Assembly (NCBI GenBank): GCA_029259935.1
Contig: JAJDEH010000206.1
Span: 1-40,511, forward strand
DNA from: Planctomycetota bacterium
GTDB taxonomy: Bacteria > Planctomycetota > Planctomycetia > Pirellulales > Pirellulaceae
Reading direction: 5' to 3'
DNA length: 40,511 bases
Shown here: in pieces, positions 1-7,772 of the stretch
Layout: the number at the start of each line of letters is the position of its first letter
Numbering within the stretch: the first letter of the stretch is position 1
Translations under genes and position numbers: made by a program
Notes under the pieces: generated by a model
What the model was told of the DNA's origin: nothing
Seen by the model: only the letters and a program-made list of their open reading frames with translations
Database searches by the model: none

Positions 1-1169
1 ACTTCGGGCGCCAAAGTGAGGCTCCCACGCCGCCGGCTACTACCAAGCAACTCGGCAATGCTCCGCAATTGTTCATTGACCCGCAGGCTGGGGATCGAGA
101 TGTTTACGCCGAGCGGCTCGAACTCGGCCCGCATTCGCAGCACCAGTTCCTCGAAATTCGGATAGTCGCTGCTGGACAACGACAGCAGCGAGATTTCGTT
201 GAAGCCCGTATTGCGATAACTTTCGAGCGCGCCTTGCACGATCGTTTCCACGCTGCGAGTTCGCAAGGGCCGCTTGATCACGGTGCTCTGGCAAAATCGG
301 CACTGCCACGGACAGCCTCGCATGATTTCGATGGCGATCCGGTCGTGAACGCATTCGACATAGGGAACGATCGGCTTGGTCGGCAACGGCGTGCCTTCGA
401 AGTCGGAAATGACCGCCGGCTCGATCGTCTCCGGCACCTCGGGCCGCGTGCGGTTCATCGCCACGAAGCGGCCGTCGCGGTATTCCGGTTGGTAAAATCG
501 CGGCACGTAGCAGAACGGCAGCCGCTTGGCCATTTCGGCAAGCATTTCTTCACGCAATGGCGCGTCCCCTGCCCTGCCCTTCCCGGCAGCGCCGCCGAGG
601 AATTCGTCCTTGAGTTGCATCCACAGCTCGCAAATCAGCGGCAAGCTTGGTTCGCCGTCGCCGGTGACGAAGATGTCGATAAACGGCGCGAGCGGTTCGG
701 GATTTTGGGCACACGGTCCGCCCGCGATAACCAACGGATCCGCCATGGTCCGCTGGTCGGCGTCCAGCGGAATGCCGCCCAGATCCAGCATCGTCAGCAC
801 ATTCGTGTAGCTGATTTCGTATTGCAACGAAAAGCCGACGATATCGAACTGCGACAGCGGCGTGAAAGTCTCCAAGCTATACAGAGGCAGATTGGCGCGT
901 CGCAGTTCCGACTCCATATCCATCCAGGGCGTGAACGCGCGTTCGCAAGCCCAATCTTCGCGGGCATTCATCAGCGAATAGAGCACCTGCAAACCGTGGT
1001 GGCTCATCCCGATGGTGTAGGTGTCGGCAAATGCCAGACAGAGTTTCCCTTTCACTTGGCCGTGATCTTTACGAACCATGTTCTGTTCGCCGCCCAGGTA
1101 CTGCGCGGGGGTCTGCACGCGATGAAGAACGTGACTGGTGAGATGGTCCTTCAGATCTTGATTCAGCAT
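1..1169 (-). CDS. B12-binding-type radical SAM protein, N-terminal part (runs off left edge)
   Basis: The minus-strand frame stays open from the ATG at 1169 to the window edge, giving 389 complete codons; the C-terminus is missing. Residues 1 to about 200 resemble the cobalamin-binding-like N-terminal half of the TIGR03960 family (a DTYTIGMSHHGLQVLYS segment, then VIAGGPCAQNPEPLAPFID and a GDGE segment). A radical SAM core follows, with the cluster motif CxxxCxxC visible as C286, C290 and C293 in RGCPWQCRFCQ. The family reductively cleaves S-adenosylmethionine through a 4Fe-4S cluster; its substrate is not known to me. The start is supported by a GGAG-like site about 10 nt upstream. It is divergent from the Rieske gene, with a REPIN-like element between them. 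Plus-strand frames across this stretch are shadows. Family assignment is strong; exact function is unknown. Confidence 0.93.
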   Translation of the reverse strand, partial: MLNQDLKDHLTSHVLHRVQTPAQYLGGEQNMVRKDHGQVKGKLCLAFADTYTIGMSHHGLQVLYSLMNAREDWACERAFTPWMDMESELRRANLPLYSLETFTPLSQFDIVGFSLQYEISYTNVLTMLDLGGIPLDADQRTMADPLVIAGGPCAQNPEPLAPFIDIFVTGDGEPSLPLICELWMQLKDEFLGGAAGKGRAGDAPLREEMLAEMAKRLPFCYVPRFYQPEYRDGRFVAMNRTRPEVPETIEPAVISDFEGTPLPTKPIVPYVECVHDRIAIEIMRGCPWQCRFCQSTVIKRPLRTRSVETIVQGALESYRNTGFNEISLLSLSSSDYPNFEELVLRMRAEFEPLGVNISIPSLRVNEQLRSIAELLGSSRRRGSLTLAPE

Positions 1170-1201
1170 TGCTAATCAGCTCCAGTCCAGTTTGCAAGAA
1201 T

Positions 1202-1260
1202 GTCGTTGTTCGCTCCGCGAACAAATCGAAACCGCCGGGTTCGCGGAACAGCCAGCGACT
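1202..1260. repeat. REPIN-like element, copy A (degenerate 3' arm)
   Basis: The 5' arm contains TTGTTCGCTCCGCGAACAA, a perfect 8-bp stem with a TCC loop. The 3' arm ends in CAGCGACT and matches, in inverted orientation, the ends of the copies at 1718 and 28719, but its inner hairpin is mutated. It lies in the divergent spacer between the radical SAM and Rieske genes. The family call rests on comparison of three copies in this window. Confidence 0.6.
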
Positions 1261-1326
1261 TGCCTAATATGCCACGAACAGGCCGGAAAATACAGGCCGA
1301 TGAGGATGAAAGGGCCAGCCCACCTG

Positions 1327-1353
1327 TTGTACAATTCCCCGCCAACATAAAAT
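1327..1353 (+). promoter_or_regulatory. Possible sigma-70 promoter of the Rieske gene
   Basis: TTGTAC at 1327-1332 and TAAAAT at 1348-1353 resemble -35 and -10 boxes, about 40 bp upstream of the Rieske start. The 15-bp spacing is shorter than the usual 16-18, so this is only a weak candidate. Confidence 0.22.
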
Positions 1354-1392
1354 GCTCAGTCCGGTTTTCACGAGGAACCTGCGAAAGAAGAG

Positions 1393-1719
1393 ATGACGAT
1401 GGACGAATTCACCACGGTCGCCAAAGTGGGTGAGATTGAAGAGGGGAAAGGTGCGTCGTACGCCGTAAATGGCCGCATGGTGGCCGTTTTTAATATTGAC
1501 GGCGACTATCAGGCGATGGACGACATCTGCCCGCATATGGGCGCGTCGCTGGCGGCCGGTCCGCTGCAAGATGGCATCGTGACCTGTCCTTGGCATGCCT
1601 GGCGGTTCAAGGTCTGCGATGGCAGTTGGTGTGATAATCCCAAAATCAGCGTGGATTCATTTGACGTGCGTGTCGCGGGGGACGAAATCCAAGTCGCCGT
1701 GCCCGTGCGTGAAGGATAG
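1393..1719 (+). CDS. Rieske [2Fe-2S] ferredoxin-like protein
   Basis: A 108-residue soluble protein consisting of one Rieske domain. The two cluster-binding halves are clear: CPHMG and, about 17 residues later, CPWHAW, which supply two Cys and two His ligands to a 2Fe-2S cluster. The size and lack of a membrane anchor resemble NirD-type subunits or the ferredoxins of ring-hydroxylating dioxygenases, which pass electrons to a partner oxygenase or reductase. No partner is adjacent, so the electron acceptor cannot be named. Two in-frame ATGs, at 1393 and 1399, are possible; the purine-rich AAGAAGAG just before 1393 would suit the second one better. The stop codon lies inside REPIN-like copy B. 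Confidence 0.93.
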   Translation: MTMDEFTTVAKVGEIEEGKGASYAVNGRMVAVFNIDGDYQAMDDICPHMGASLAAGPLQDGIVTCPWHAWRFKVCDGSWCDNPKISVDSFDVRVAGDEIQVAVPVREG

Positions 1720-1786
1720 TCGTGGTTCGCTCCGCGAACCGAACGTTCAACGATGCCACGTTCTGATCGCGGAGCGATCAGCGACT
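1718..1786. repeat. REPIN-like element, copy B (complete)
   Basis: A 69-bp element with inverted ends AGTCG...CGACT. Each arm holds a small palindrome: GTTCGCTCCGCGAAC on the left and GATCGCGGAGCGATC on the right. The arms are inverted copies of each other at about 18 of 22 positions. It fills the whole spacer between two convergent genes and overlaps both stop codons, so it could also serve as a bidirectional terminator or mRNA-stabilising structure. Confidence 0.75.
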
Positions 1787-2764
1787 TTCGCTCTTGGAAA
1801 TGGTCATGGTCATCAGGCTGTCGACGCTGGTTTTGATTTTGCGGTCGCGATAGGGCGTTTCCGTTTCCAGCTTTTGCCGCAGCTCCGTTGCCACGAACCG
1901 GCCTTGCTCGGCGTCGAAGAAGAACTCACCTGTTTGCTCTTGTTCGGTAAGCGTCATTTTGGGATTGCCTTCACCGGCCTTCTTTTCCAACTGAAGTGTC
2001 GACTTCACCGTAATGAAGTCCAGCGACTGTCCTTCCCGTTCCTTGGTCCCCTCATACTTGAACTCGTGTTTCTGATTGAGCGAACCGAGCGGTGTTTGCG
2101 TTTTCGTCTCCTCGGTCCAGCCGTCGCCTTCGTCAACTGGATCCTTGGGCAACACCGGCGCGGATTGGCTGAGCAGATTGGTGATCCCCTGTTGAGTCAA
2201 TAAACCCTTGAACTTCGACGATTCAGCCGCTGCCTGCAGCGCTTCCTTGGCCTCGTCGGAAAGCTGGACGTCCTGGATCTCACCGCGATCGTTCATCGTG
2301 ATCGAAACCGCAGCGCCAATCAGCGGCCCCATACGATCGGCGATGCTTTGGGCTTCTTCTGGAAGTCGCTCCTTGCTGGCCGAATCATATTTGATTTCCT
2401 GTCCAGCCAGCGACATTTGAAGCGCCAACCGAGTGAACTTCTGCTGCATCACGGCCGTGCCGTCCTGATCGACCGACGTCACGTGCCAGTGCAATTGCAT
2501 CGTTGTCTCAACGCTGACCTTGCGCGTCTTGTTCACTCGCGACTCATGATCCTGCCGATGAACGACCGCCACGTCGAAGCGGTCGCCTTCGGAGAACTTC
2601 CACCGCAACAGCTTTTCGCCGCGCGCGGCACTGGTTGACAGCATCAAACAAGCCAGCGACGTCACGACCAGCAAACCGCGGGGGAAATCCCGCAAGCGAA
2701 TCCCAGTATTTTGTTTCCGGTCGACGTGCGGTCCGTGAGCGATCAGTTTTCGAGCGACTTGCAT
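1778..2764 (-). CDS. Secreted protein of unknown function, paralogue 2 (DUF6263-like)
   Basis: A 328-residue protein with an N-terminal hydrophobic export segment at about residues 28-45 (LLVVTSLACLMLSTSAARG), followed by a soluble domain beginning KLLRWKFSEGDRF. It aligns along its length with the neighbouring upstream gene: both have a LRWKF start, an IADRMGPLIGA or IAEVMRPMIGA segment and a FFDAE segment near the end. It resembles the planctomycete DUF6263-type secreted proteins, a name I give from memory. The ATG at 2764 was chosen over the TTG at 2770 because GAAGGA sits 6 nt before it. It lies 63 bp downstream of its paralogue and is probably co-transcribed. No catalytic motif is visible. 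Confidence 0.85.
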   Translation of the reverse strand: MQVARKLIAHGPHVDRKQNTGIRLRDFPRGLLVVTSLACLMLSTSAARGEKLLRWKFSEGDRFDVAVVHRQDHESRVNKTRKVSVETTMQLHWHVTSVDQDGTAVMQQKFTRLALQMSLAGQEIKYDSASKERLPEEAQSIADRMGPLIGAAVSITMNDRGEIQDVQLSDEAKEALQAAAESSKFKGLLTQQGITNLLSQSAPVLPKDPVDEGDGWTEETKTQTPLGSLNQKHEFKYEGTKEREGQSLDFITVKSTLQLEKKAGEGNPKMTLTEQEQTGEFFFDAEQGRFVATELRQKLETETPYRDRKIKTSVDSLMTMTISKSESR

Positions 2765-2827
2765 GAGCAATCCTTCACATGCAGTTTTTTGAACGAGGGC
2801 GACAATGGTAACGCAAGTACTACGCGG

Positions 2828-3742
2828 TTACGGCGCGATACGGTTCACTTTCATGTTCAAACTGGTTTCCAGCTTCTGGTCAAAGGACTTGTCGCGCACG
2901 GTCACCGACATGTGAATCCGTTGCGACATGGTCACTTCGACGACATGGCCCGCTTCGGCATCGAAAAATGAAGTGCCGCTATTATCCTGCTTGAGAATCT
3001 CGACCGGTTTTCCGCCGCCCGGCGTTTCACTTTCGAAGCCGACTTCCACCGTCGAGCTAATTTTTTCAAGCTTACGATCCTCGCGCTGGATTTCCCCATC
3101 GTAGACATAGGTTCCCGTTAACAGCAGGTTTCCCGCCATTGTCCGCGTGGATGAGGAGATCTTCCACTGGTGACCTGGCTCCATGGCGTCGGTCGGCATG
3201 GCGGGCGAGACCTTTTGCATCAATTCCGTGAACGCATCCTCCGAAAAGAAGCTTTTTAGCTCCTGATGGGCATGCAGCCCTTCCAGCGCCTCGCTGGGAA
3301 CTTCCACCTTAACGACTTGCCCACGGTCGGTCATGACTTGGACGAACTCGGCACCAATCATGGGACGCATCACTTCGGCGATGTTCTTGGCCGGTCCGGT
3401 GGGGTCGTCTTCCTCGTTACTATCAAAGCGAACCTCGCCACCACCCGGAACTCGGACGGCGACCTTCACGCGATCAATGACTTGAGTCACTCTAGCAACG
3501 TCGTCGTTGACTTCCGCGACCTTCCACGTCATCCACATTTCGGTAGTATTGGGAATCTCGTACGTCTTTTCCTCGATGGTGAGGGTTTGTTTGAACTTCT
3601 GAGTCGTGGTGACCTTGAATTGATCCCCGACCTGGAACTTCCAGCGAAGCGTCTTGGCGGCTTCCGCGTTATTGGAGGCCAACAACAGAACGACGATACC
3701 AAGAAGGGGAAGTGTCCGCGGGGGACGTGCGAAAGTAAGCAT
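2828..3742 (-). CDS. Secreted protein of unknown function, paralogue 1 (DUF6263-like)
   Basis: A 304-residue protein with a signal peptide (hydrophobic LPLLGIVVLLLASNNAEA, cleavage expected near residue 29), then a soluble domain opening KTLRWKFQVGDQF. It is a diverged tandem duplicate of the next gene (1778-2764). The start at 3742 gives a standard signal peptide; an ATG at 3802 in the same frame would add 20 unlikely residues, although neither site has a strong ribosome-binding sequence. The protein is probably periplasmic or exported. The duplicate pair may bind related ligands or form a heteromer, but nothing in the sequence decides this. Confidence 0.85.
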   Translation of the reverse strand: MLTFARPPRTLPLLGIVVLLLASNNAEAAKTLRWKFQVGDQFKVTTTQKFKQTLTIEEKTYEIPNTTEMWMTWKVAEVNDDVARVTQVIDRVKVAVRVPGGGEVRFDSNEEDDPTGPAKNIAEVMRPMIGAEFVQVMTDRGQVVKVEVPSEALEGLHAHQELKSFFSEDAFTELMQKVSPAMPTDAMEPGHQWKISSSTRTMAGNLLLTGTYVYDGEIQREDRKLEKISSTVEVGFESETPGGGKPVEILKQDNSGTSFFDAEAGHVVEVTMSQRIHMSVTVRDKSFDQKLETSLNMKVNRIAP

Positions 3743-3952
3743 GGGGCGGCCCAATGTTGGAAGCTGAAGGTGAAATGCGTGCAAATCGGATGTGCCTCTC
3801 ATTATCTCACGAAACGCATGTCTTTGTCCATGCGCGCGAAAAACACGGGCCGCCGAACAATTGACGTTCGCCAGTACCCGTGAAACAATGATATCTTGGA
3901 GTCGGCCCCAATGCGGTGCCGATTTTCATTCCGCGAGTTTGGGCAGATTGCG

Positions 3953-4513
3953 ATGCCAATTTCGGTTACATGTCGTTGCCAAGCGAAGTTTGCCGCTCCC
4001 GATAAGTTGGCCGGGAAACGGGTGAAGTGTCCCAAGTGCCAACAAGCTCTCCTCATTCCTGGCCAACGTCTGCCCTCGGAAGCCGCTGCCGCTCGAAAGC
4101 CCGCGTCAGCTACGCCCGTTCCGACTTCATCGGAAAACACACCGGCGGCCGACGCACCGCCCTGCCCCGCCTGCAAGCAACCATTTCCTCCAGAGAAAGT
4201 AGTCTGCACGAACTGCGCATATAGCCGCAGGTTGAAACGCCGCATTAAGTCAGCCGCCACTCCGACTACCCCCAAGCCGGCTGCAACTAAGGAAAAGAAA
4301 CCCAAGAAGGCCAAACTTCGCAAGCGAGCCCCGTCGAGATTCGATGGCGGCAAAGTGATCGTTGGCCTGGGTATTATGTTCTTTTCGTTGATTGGGTTCT
4401 TCGCCCTACTAGGAGTCGGATTTATTGTTGCACTACCCGTACTTACTTTCTTTAGTGGCTTTGGCATGGTGTTGAATGGGCTCTTCGGAGAAACGCCACT
4501 CGGCGGCGATTGA
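3953..4513 (+). CDS. Double zinc-ribbon membrane protein
   Basis: A 186-residue protein. It begins with a zinc ribbon (C7, C9, C26, C29; pattern VTCRCQAKF...VKCPKCQ) of a kind common at the start of planctomycete membrane proteins. A Pro/Ala-rich linker leads to a second ribbon (C71, C74, C85, C88). A lysine-rich stretch at about 100-130 precedes one or two hydrophobic segments (about 135-175). The likely topology is a cytoplasmic metal-binding head on a membrane anchor. Function is unknown; such ribbons can bind nucleic acid or protein partners. The ATG at 3953 is preferred over the upstream TTG (3896) and ATG (3911) because the ribbon begins directly after it. It diverges from the secreted paralogue pair. 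Confidence 0.82.
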   Translation: MPISVTCRCQAKFAAPDKLAGKRVKCPKCQQALLIPGQRLPSEAAAARKPASATPVPTSSENTPAADAPPCPACKQPFPPEKVVCTNCAYSRRLKRRIKSAATPTTPKPAATKEKKPKKAKLRKRAPSRFDGGKVIVGLGIMFFSLIGFFALLGVGFIVALPVLTFFSGFGMVLNGLFGETPLGGD

Positions 4514-4542
4514 TCTGGCACGAACGCGCCGTCCTTTCATCG

Positions 4543-4572
4543 GCTAGCAGACCTCAGTCAAACTGAGCTAGC
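4543..4572 (+). terminator. Bulged stem-loop after the zinc-ribbon gene
   Basis: CTCAGT/ACTGAG forms a 6-bp stem with a CAA loop (4553-4567), extended by an outer GCTAG/CTAGC stem across a 5-nt bulge. It lies 30 bp after the stop codon. No T-tract follows, so it may be a weak terminator or only an mRNA 3'-end structure. Confidence 0.3.
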
Positions 4573-4633
4573 TGAGATTTGCGAGATGGCCTAGAGTCCG
4601 AGTTCTCAACATGGTCACGGTGCACTTTCTCCC

Positions 4634-6730
4634 ATGCCGGCTCGGGTACAGGATCGACCTCTCATTAACCAGCCGCGCGTCCTGGCGCGGATCATCGCCA
4701 AGAGTGTAGCGCCCTGGCGGCACTATCTGTTCGTGATTAACGGTGCGCTGGCCGTCGCCACGATTGCGTGGGGGCTTGGCAAATTTAGTGGACCACCGGA
4801 TGGACTGGCCGAATGGGAAAACGCGAAGTGGGTTAGCGATACCGTACCGAGAGCCGCGACGCAAATCCGTACGATGAGCAGCGCTGTAAGTGTAGTTGGG
4901 GTCAGCCTGGTTGTCGGTGTCGTTGCGTTGTTATGGAGAAGACTACGTGATGCGAGTTTCGTTGTGGTCGCGGTGAGCGGTGCGGTAATCTTGGCGGAAA
5001 ATGCACCGATCGCAATTCATTGGACGAGTGAGCAGTTGTTTGCTCTATCGTTGGCACACCTCTATCCGGACGGTTCCTGCCTTTTGGCCGCTGTCATCGC
5101 AAGTTTGTTGACCGCGAAAAAGCCGATGTCTGGACTAGGATGGCGGTGCGGGCCATTCTTGCCCGGGCTAGCCGGTGTTTGGGTCGGAGTGGTTTGCGGC
5201 GCGAGTCTTGTTGCGGGGTTCGGCTTGGCAAGCGTGGGATCCGGCGTGTTGCTTGGAATGGTCTGGGTGTTCGCTTGCAGGTGGTGGTTGACTTCGAAGA
5301 ATAATGTACCCAACGACGGGGAAGACGATCCAAAAGAACGGTTGTCACGCTTCCAATTATTCTGGCAATCGCGATTATGGACAATGATGTTCCTACGATC
5401 GGTTCCGATTTGTCTGTTGATCGTGGCCACCCTCGGAGGGCCCTGGCTTGTCGACGACCGGCCACTGGCGACTAGCGAATACTATCGAAACACCATGCAG
5501 TCCTTGCGGACGACACCGGTTGAGGCCGCCGAGGGCGAACTGTTGCTTGGCATGGGCCAAGTTGATCTTACTCCGCCGGAGGGCCACCCACTTGCTGGAT
5601 TTGGAAATCGCAAGCAGAACGCGTTGAAAGAAATTGATTCGCGCTGCTTCGCTCGCGCAATCACGCTCAAGATCCGGGATGTGGAGGTCACGATCCTCAC
5701 ATCGGATTTGTTGCTTATCAACGATCGACTCGCCGCCGCCGTTCTAGCGAGAACAAAGCTTGCTCCGGCACAACTCTACTTTACCGCGACCCATACTCAC
5801 AGCGGACCCGGCGGCTGGGGCGACCATGTGCTTGAGCAACTTGTGACCGGCAGATACGACTCCGCGTACTTTGATCGGCTAGCGGAACAACTGGCCCGTT
5901 GCGTGGCCGATTCAAGACGAAAGCTGGAGCCCGCCGAAGTTGCCGTGGTGACGGTCGCCGCGCCCGATTGCCTGGAAAACAGAATCGGCATCGGCCAAGG
6001 TCCGCATGATCAACTAACCGCGCTGCTGTTTCGTAAGTTGAATTCACCATCCACGGCGCCTACGGCGATCGTGACGGTTTTTGCCGCGCACGCGACCGTC
6101 ATTCCGGGGAATCCGCCGATATTGGGCGCTGACTATCCTGGCGCGCTGGTAGACCAATTGCGCGCAAGCACGGGAGCGGAACTTGTGGCCTTCGCGGCCG
6201 GCGCGGTGGGCGACGCCTCGCCGGTACGGCCGCCAGCGGATAGCGCCCAAGAAAGCGCTCGCCGCTTGGGCACGATGCTCGCCGACAAGTTGCAAGCGGC
6301 AATTTCCGCGGCACGTTACGAACGAAAGCCGCTGTTGGCCGTCAACCGAATTTCAGTGCGACTTCCCGAATTGCAAGTGGCCACGACGGCGCGGTGGCGG
6401 ATCAGTTCGCTCGCAACGTCCTGGATTACCGAGCCCACGACGCACTTGCACGTGCTGCGCATCGGCCCAGCCGTGCTGGCTGGGTTTCCGGGTGACTACA
6501 GCGGCGATTTGGCCAACCGCCTGGCCAGCCAACTCGACAACGAAGATCTAACGCTTGTCGTCACCAGTTTCAACGGCGACTACAAAGGCTACTTTGTTTC
6601 GCTTGAGGTATTCAATGCACGCGATTGCTACGAAACGCGGGTCATGAATTTTTTTGGACCACGCGGAGGCGAGCTTTTGAATGCCGCCGCTTTACAAATG
6701 GTTGGACGGATCGCACGAATTCCAAGATGA
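4634..6730 (+). CDS. Polytopic membrane protein with a C-terminal neutral-ceramidase-like domain
   Basis: A 698-residue protein. Residues 1 to about 285 contain several hydrophobic segments (about 30-50, 85-100, 110-125, 145-160, 170-215 and 255-275), so this half is embedded in the membrane. From about residue 300 it matches the neutral/alkaline non-lysosomal ceramidase N-terminal domain: GMGQVDLTPPEGHPLAGF, then FTATHTHSGPGG with H387 and H389, one of which should bind the active-site zinc. The segment that normally carries the catalytic serine (ISADFPG-like) reads ILGADYPG here, with G498 at the serine position. Amide hydrolysis of sphingolipid-like substrates is therefore possible but doubtful. 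The start lacks a clear ribosome-binding site. Fold is confident; activity is uncertain. Confidence 0.85.
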   Translation: MPARVQDRPLINQPRVLARIIAKSVAPWRHYLFVINGALAVATIAWGLGKFSGPPDGLAEWENAKWVSDTVPRAATQIRTMSSAVSVVGVSLVVGVVALLWRRLRDASFVVVAVSGAVILAENAPIAIHWTSEQLFALSLAHLYPDGSCLLAAVIASLLTAKKPMSGLGWRCGPFLPGLAGVWVGVVCGASLVAGFGLASVGSGVLLGMVWVFACRWWLTSKNNVPNDGEDDPKERLSRFQLFWQSRLWTMMFLRSVPICLLIVATLGGPWLVDDRPLATSEYYRNTMQSLRTTPVEAAEGELLLGMGQVDLTPPEGHPLAGFGNRKQNALKEIDSRCFARAITLKIRDVEVTILTSDLLLINDRLAAAVLARTKLAPAQLYFTATHTHSGPGGWGDHVLEQLVTGRYDSAYFDRLAEQLARCVADSRRKLEPAEVAVVTVAAPDCLENRIGIGQGPHDQLTALLFRKLNSPSTAPTAIVTVFAAHATVIPGNPPILGADYPGALVDQLRASTGAELVAFAAGAVGDASPVRPPADSAQESARRLGTMLADKLQAAISAARYERKPLLAVNRISVRLPELQVATTARWRISSLATSWITEPTTHLHVLRIGPAVLAGFPGDYSGDLANRLASQLDNEDLTLVVTSFNGDYKGYFVSLEVFNARDCYETRVMNFFGPRGGELLNAAALQMVGRIARIPR

Positions 6731-6743
6731 GGCGTATAGGATT

Positions 6744-6764
6744 CTCCCCCTTGCCAAGGGGGAG
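6744..6764. repeat. 21-bp perfect palindrome in an intergenic dispersed-repeat-like sequence
   Basis: CTCCCCCTTG and CAAGGGGGAG form a perfect 10-bp inverted repeat around one base, followed by CTAGAGGGGGT. It starts 14 bp after the stop of the ceramidase-like gene. It could form a stable hairpin and act as a terminator. The wording resembles short repeats scattered through many bacterial genomes, which I cannot verify here. Confidence 0.55.
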
Positions 6765-6942
6765 CTAGAGGGGGTCGCTCATGACGCCCAAGGCCAGGTC
6801 CGCCACCGCCCACTGACTTTTTCCGTTCGCTGCCGCTAGGCCGTAACATCACATGCACATTCAAACTGAAAGAAGCATTGAGCATCAAGGGTCCTTTGTT
6901 CGATGGTCGGATTTTGTTCCGGCCAGCGTAGAAGGTTTCTTA

Positions 6943-7623
6943 ATGAGATGCGTCGTTCCTCTCGCGGTGGTTGTCTTTTTCGGATCGGCCATGCAAGCGG
7001 CGGCTCGCTACCCAACAGACTACGACTTTCGGTATTGTTGGATCTCTTCTCTTCTCTCGCCCCGCGACAATCCGGACGGCTGCGCAATATTTGGCTTGGG
7101 GCTGGCAACGGTCGCCGTCCTCATGTTCTCCGTGCCGATCTACTTGCTCTGCCGTGCCGACGCGCCATGGCTTGTGCGGATTCCCGCTTTTTCAGCACTG
7201 CTGGCCGGCTTCGTCGGTGTCTTATTGCTGGGCCTCGAGCCGGTCTACTTTCCCAGCACGGAGGGCTCACGGCCAATTCACAAGATTGCCACGAATCTGG
7301 CAATAGGTGGTGGTGGCGGAGGGTTTTCGGGATTCGCTCTGTTTGCAGTTCTGCGGTCCTTGGTAAACCGCACACGTGTTTGGCCGTTGGCGGTGACGAC
7401 CGGCGTTCTGTTGATTCCTGCGCTGGGGGCGGGCCTGGTCCACGCGACGAAAGCGATCGCCGAACTCGGCTGGGCGGTCCCTGAGCAACTCGCCAGCCAA
7501 GTACCTTTTCTGATGAGCATGGCGTTCTGGGAATGGCTGGCGGTTTGCAGTCTCTTGGCGGCCTGCTACATGGCAGTTTGGCATCGCGCTCGCGAACTGA
7601 GCCACGCTCCGTCAACGTATTAG
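6943..7623 (+). CDS. Six-segment membrane protein, DUF998-like
   Basis: A 226-residue protein made almost entirely of hydrophobic segments, about six of them. After the first segment comes DFRYCWISSLLSPRDNPDG, which resembles the loop of DUF998 or Frag1/DRAM-type membrane proteins (a serine and NP-rich turn after the first helix). A glycine run (GGGGGG) precedes the fourth segment. The start at 6943 was chosen because AGAAGG lies 8 nt upstream; the ATG at 6853 would add 30 polar residues and has no such site. Function is unknown. It lies between the ceramidase-like and HTTM genes, all on the plus strand, so the three may belong to one envelope-lipid locus, but spacing does not prove an operon. 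Confidence 0.75.
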   Translation: MRCVVPLAVVVFFGSAMQAAARYPTDYDFRYCWISSLLSPRDNPDGCAIFGLGLATVAVLMFSVPIYLLCRADAPWLVRIPAFSALLAGFVGVLLLGLEPVYFPSTEGSRPIHKIATNLAIGGGGGGFSGFALFAVLRSLVNRTRVWPLAVTTGVLLIPALGAGLVHATKAIAELGWAVPEQLASQVPFLMSMAFWEWLAVCSLLAACYMAVWHRARELSHAPSTY

Positions 7624-7711
7624 ATGGGCGGGCTCTTTCATTTCCCGGTGTGAGCGCCAAATCGCTCAAGCTGTTTACGGCCAGATCTTTCTGTTAAACT
7701 GAGCGTTGTGC

Positions 7712-7743
7712 GGCTTTTCGTGATCGAGGCTTTTCGTGATCGA
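7712..7743. repeat. Perfect 16-bp tandem duplication upstream of the HTTM gene
   Basis: GGCTTTTCGTGATCGA occurs twice head to tail at 7712-7727 and 7728-7743, 29 bp before the HTTM start codon. It probably arose by slippage, and it may alter leader structure or duplicate a binding site. Confidence 0.9.
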
Positions 7744-7772
7744 ACAGTGAAGAGGCACTGGGAATCAGGTCC

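Noticed and set aside
69..1175. 368-codon plus-strand open frame
   Set aside because: It lies antisense to the radical SAM gene, whose frame shows clear family motifs including CxxxCxxC; the plus-strand product has biased, shadow-like composition.
3802..4521. 239-codon minus-strand open frame
   Set aside because: It is antisense to the double zinc-ribbon gene and shows no domain; the plus-strand frame has eight correctly spaced cysteines.
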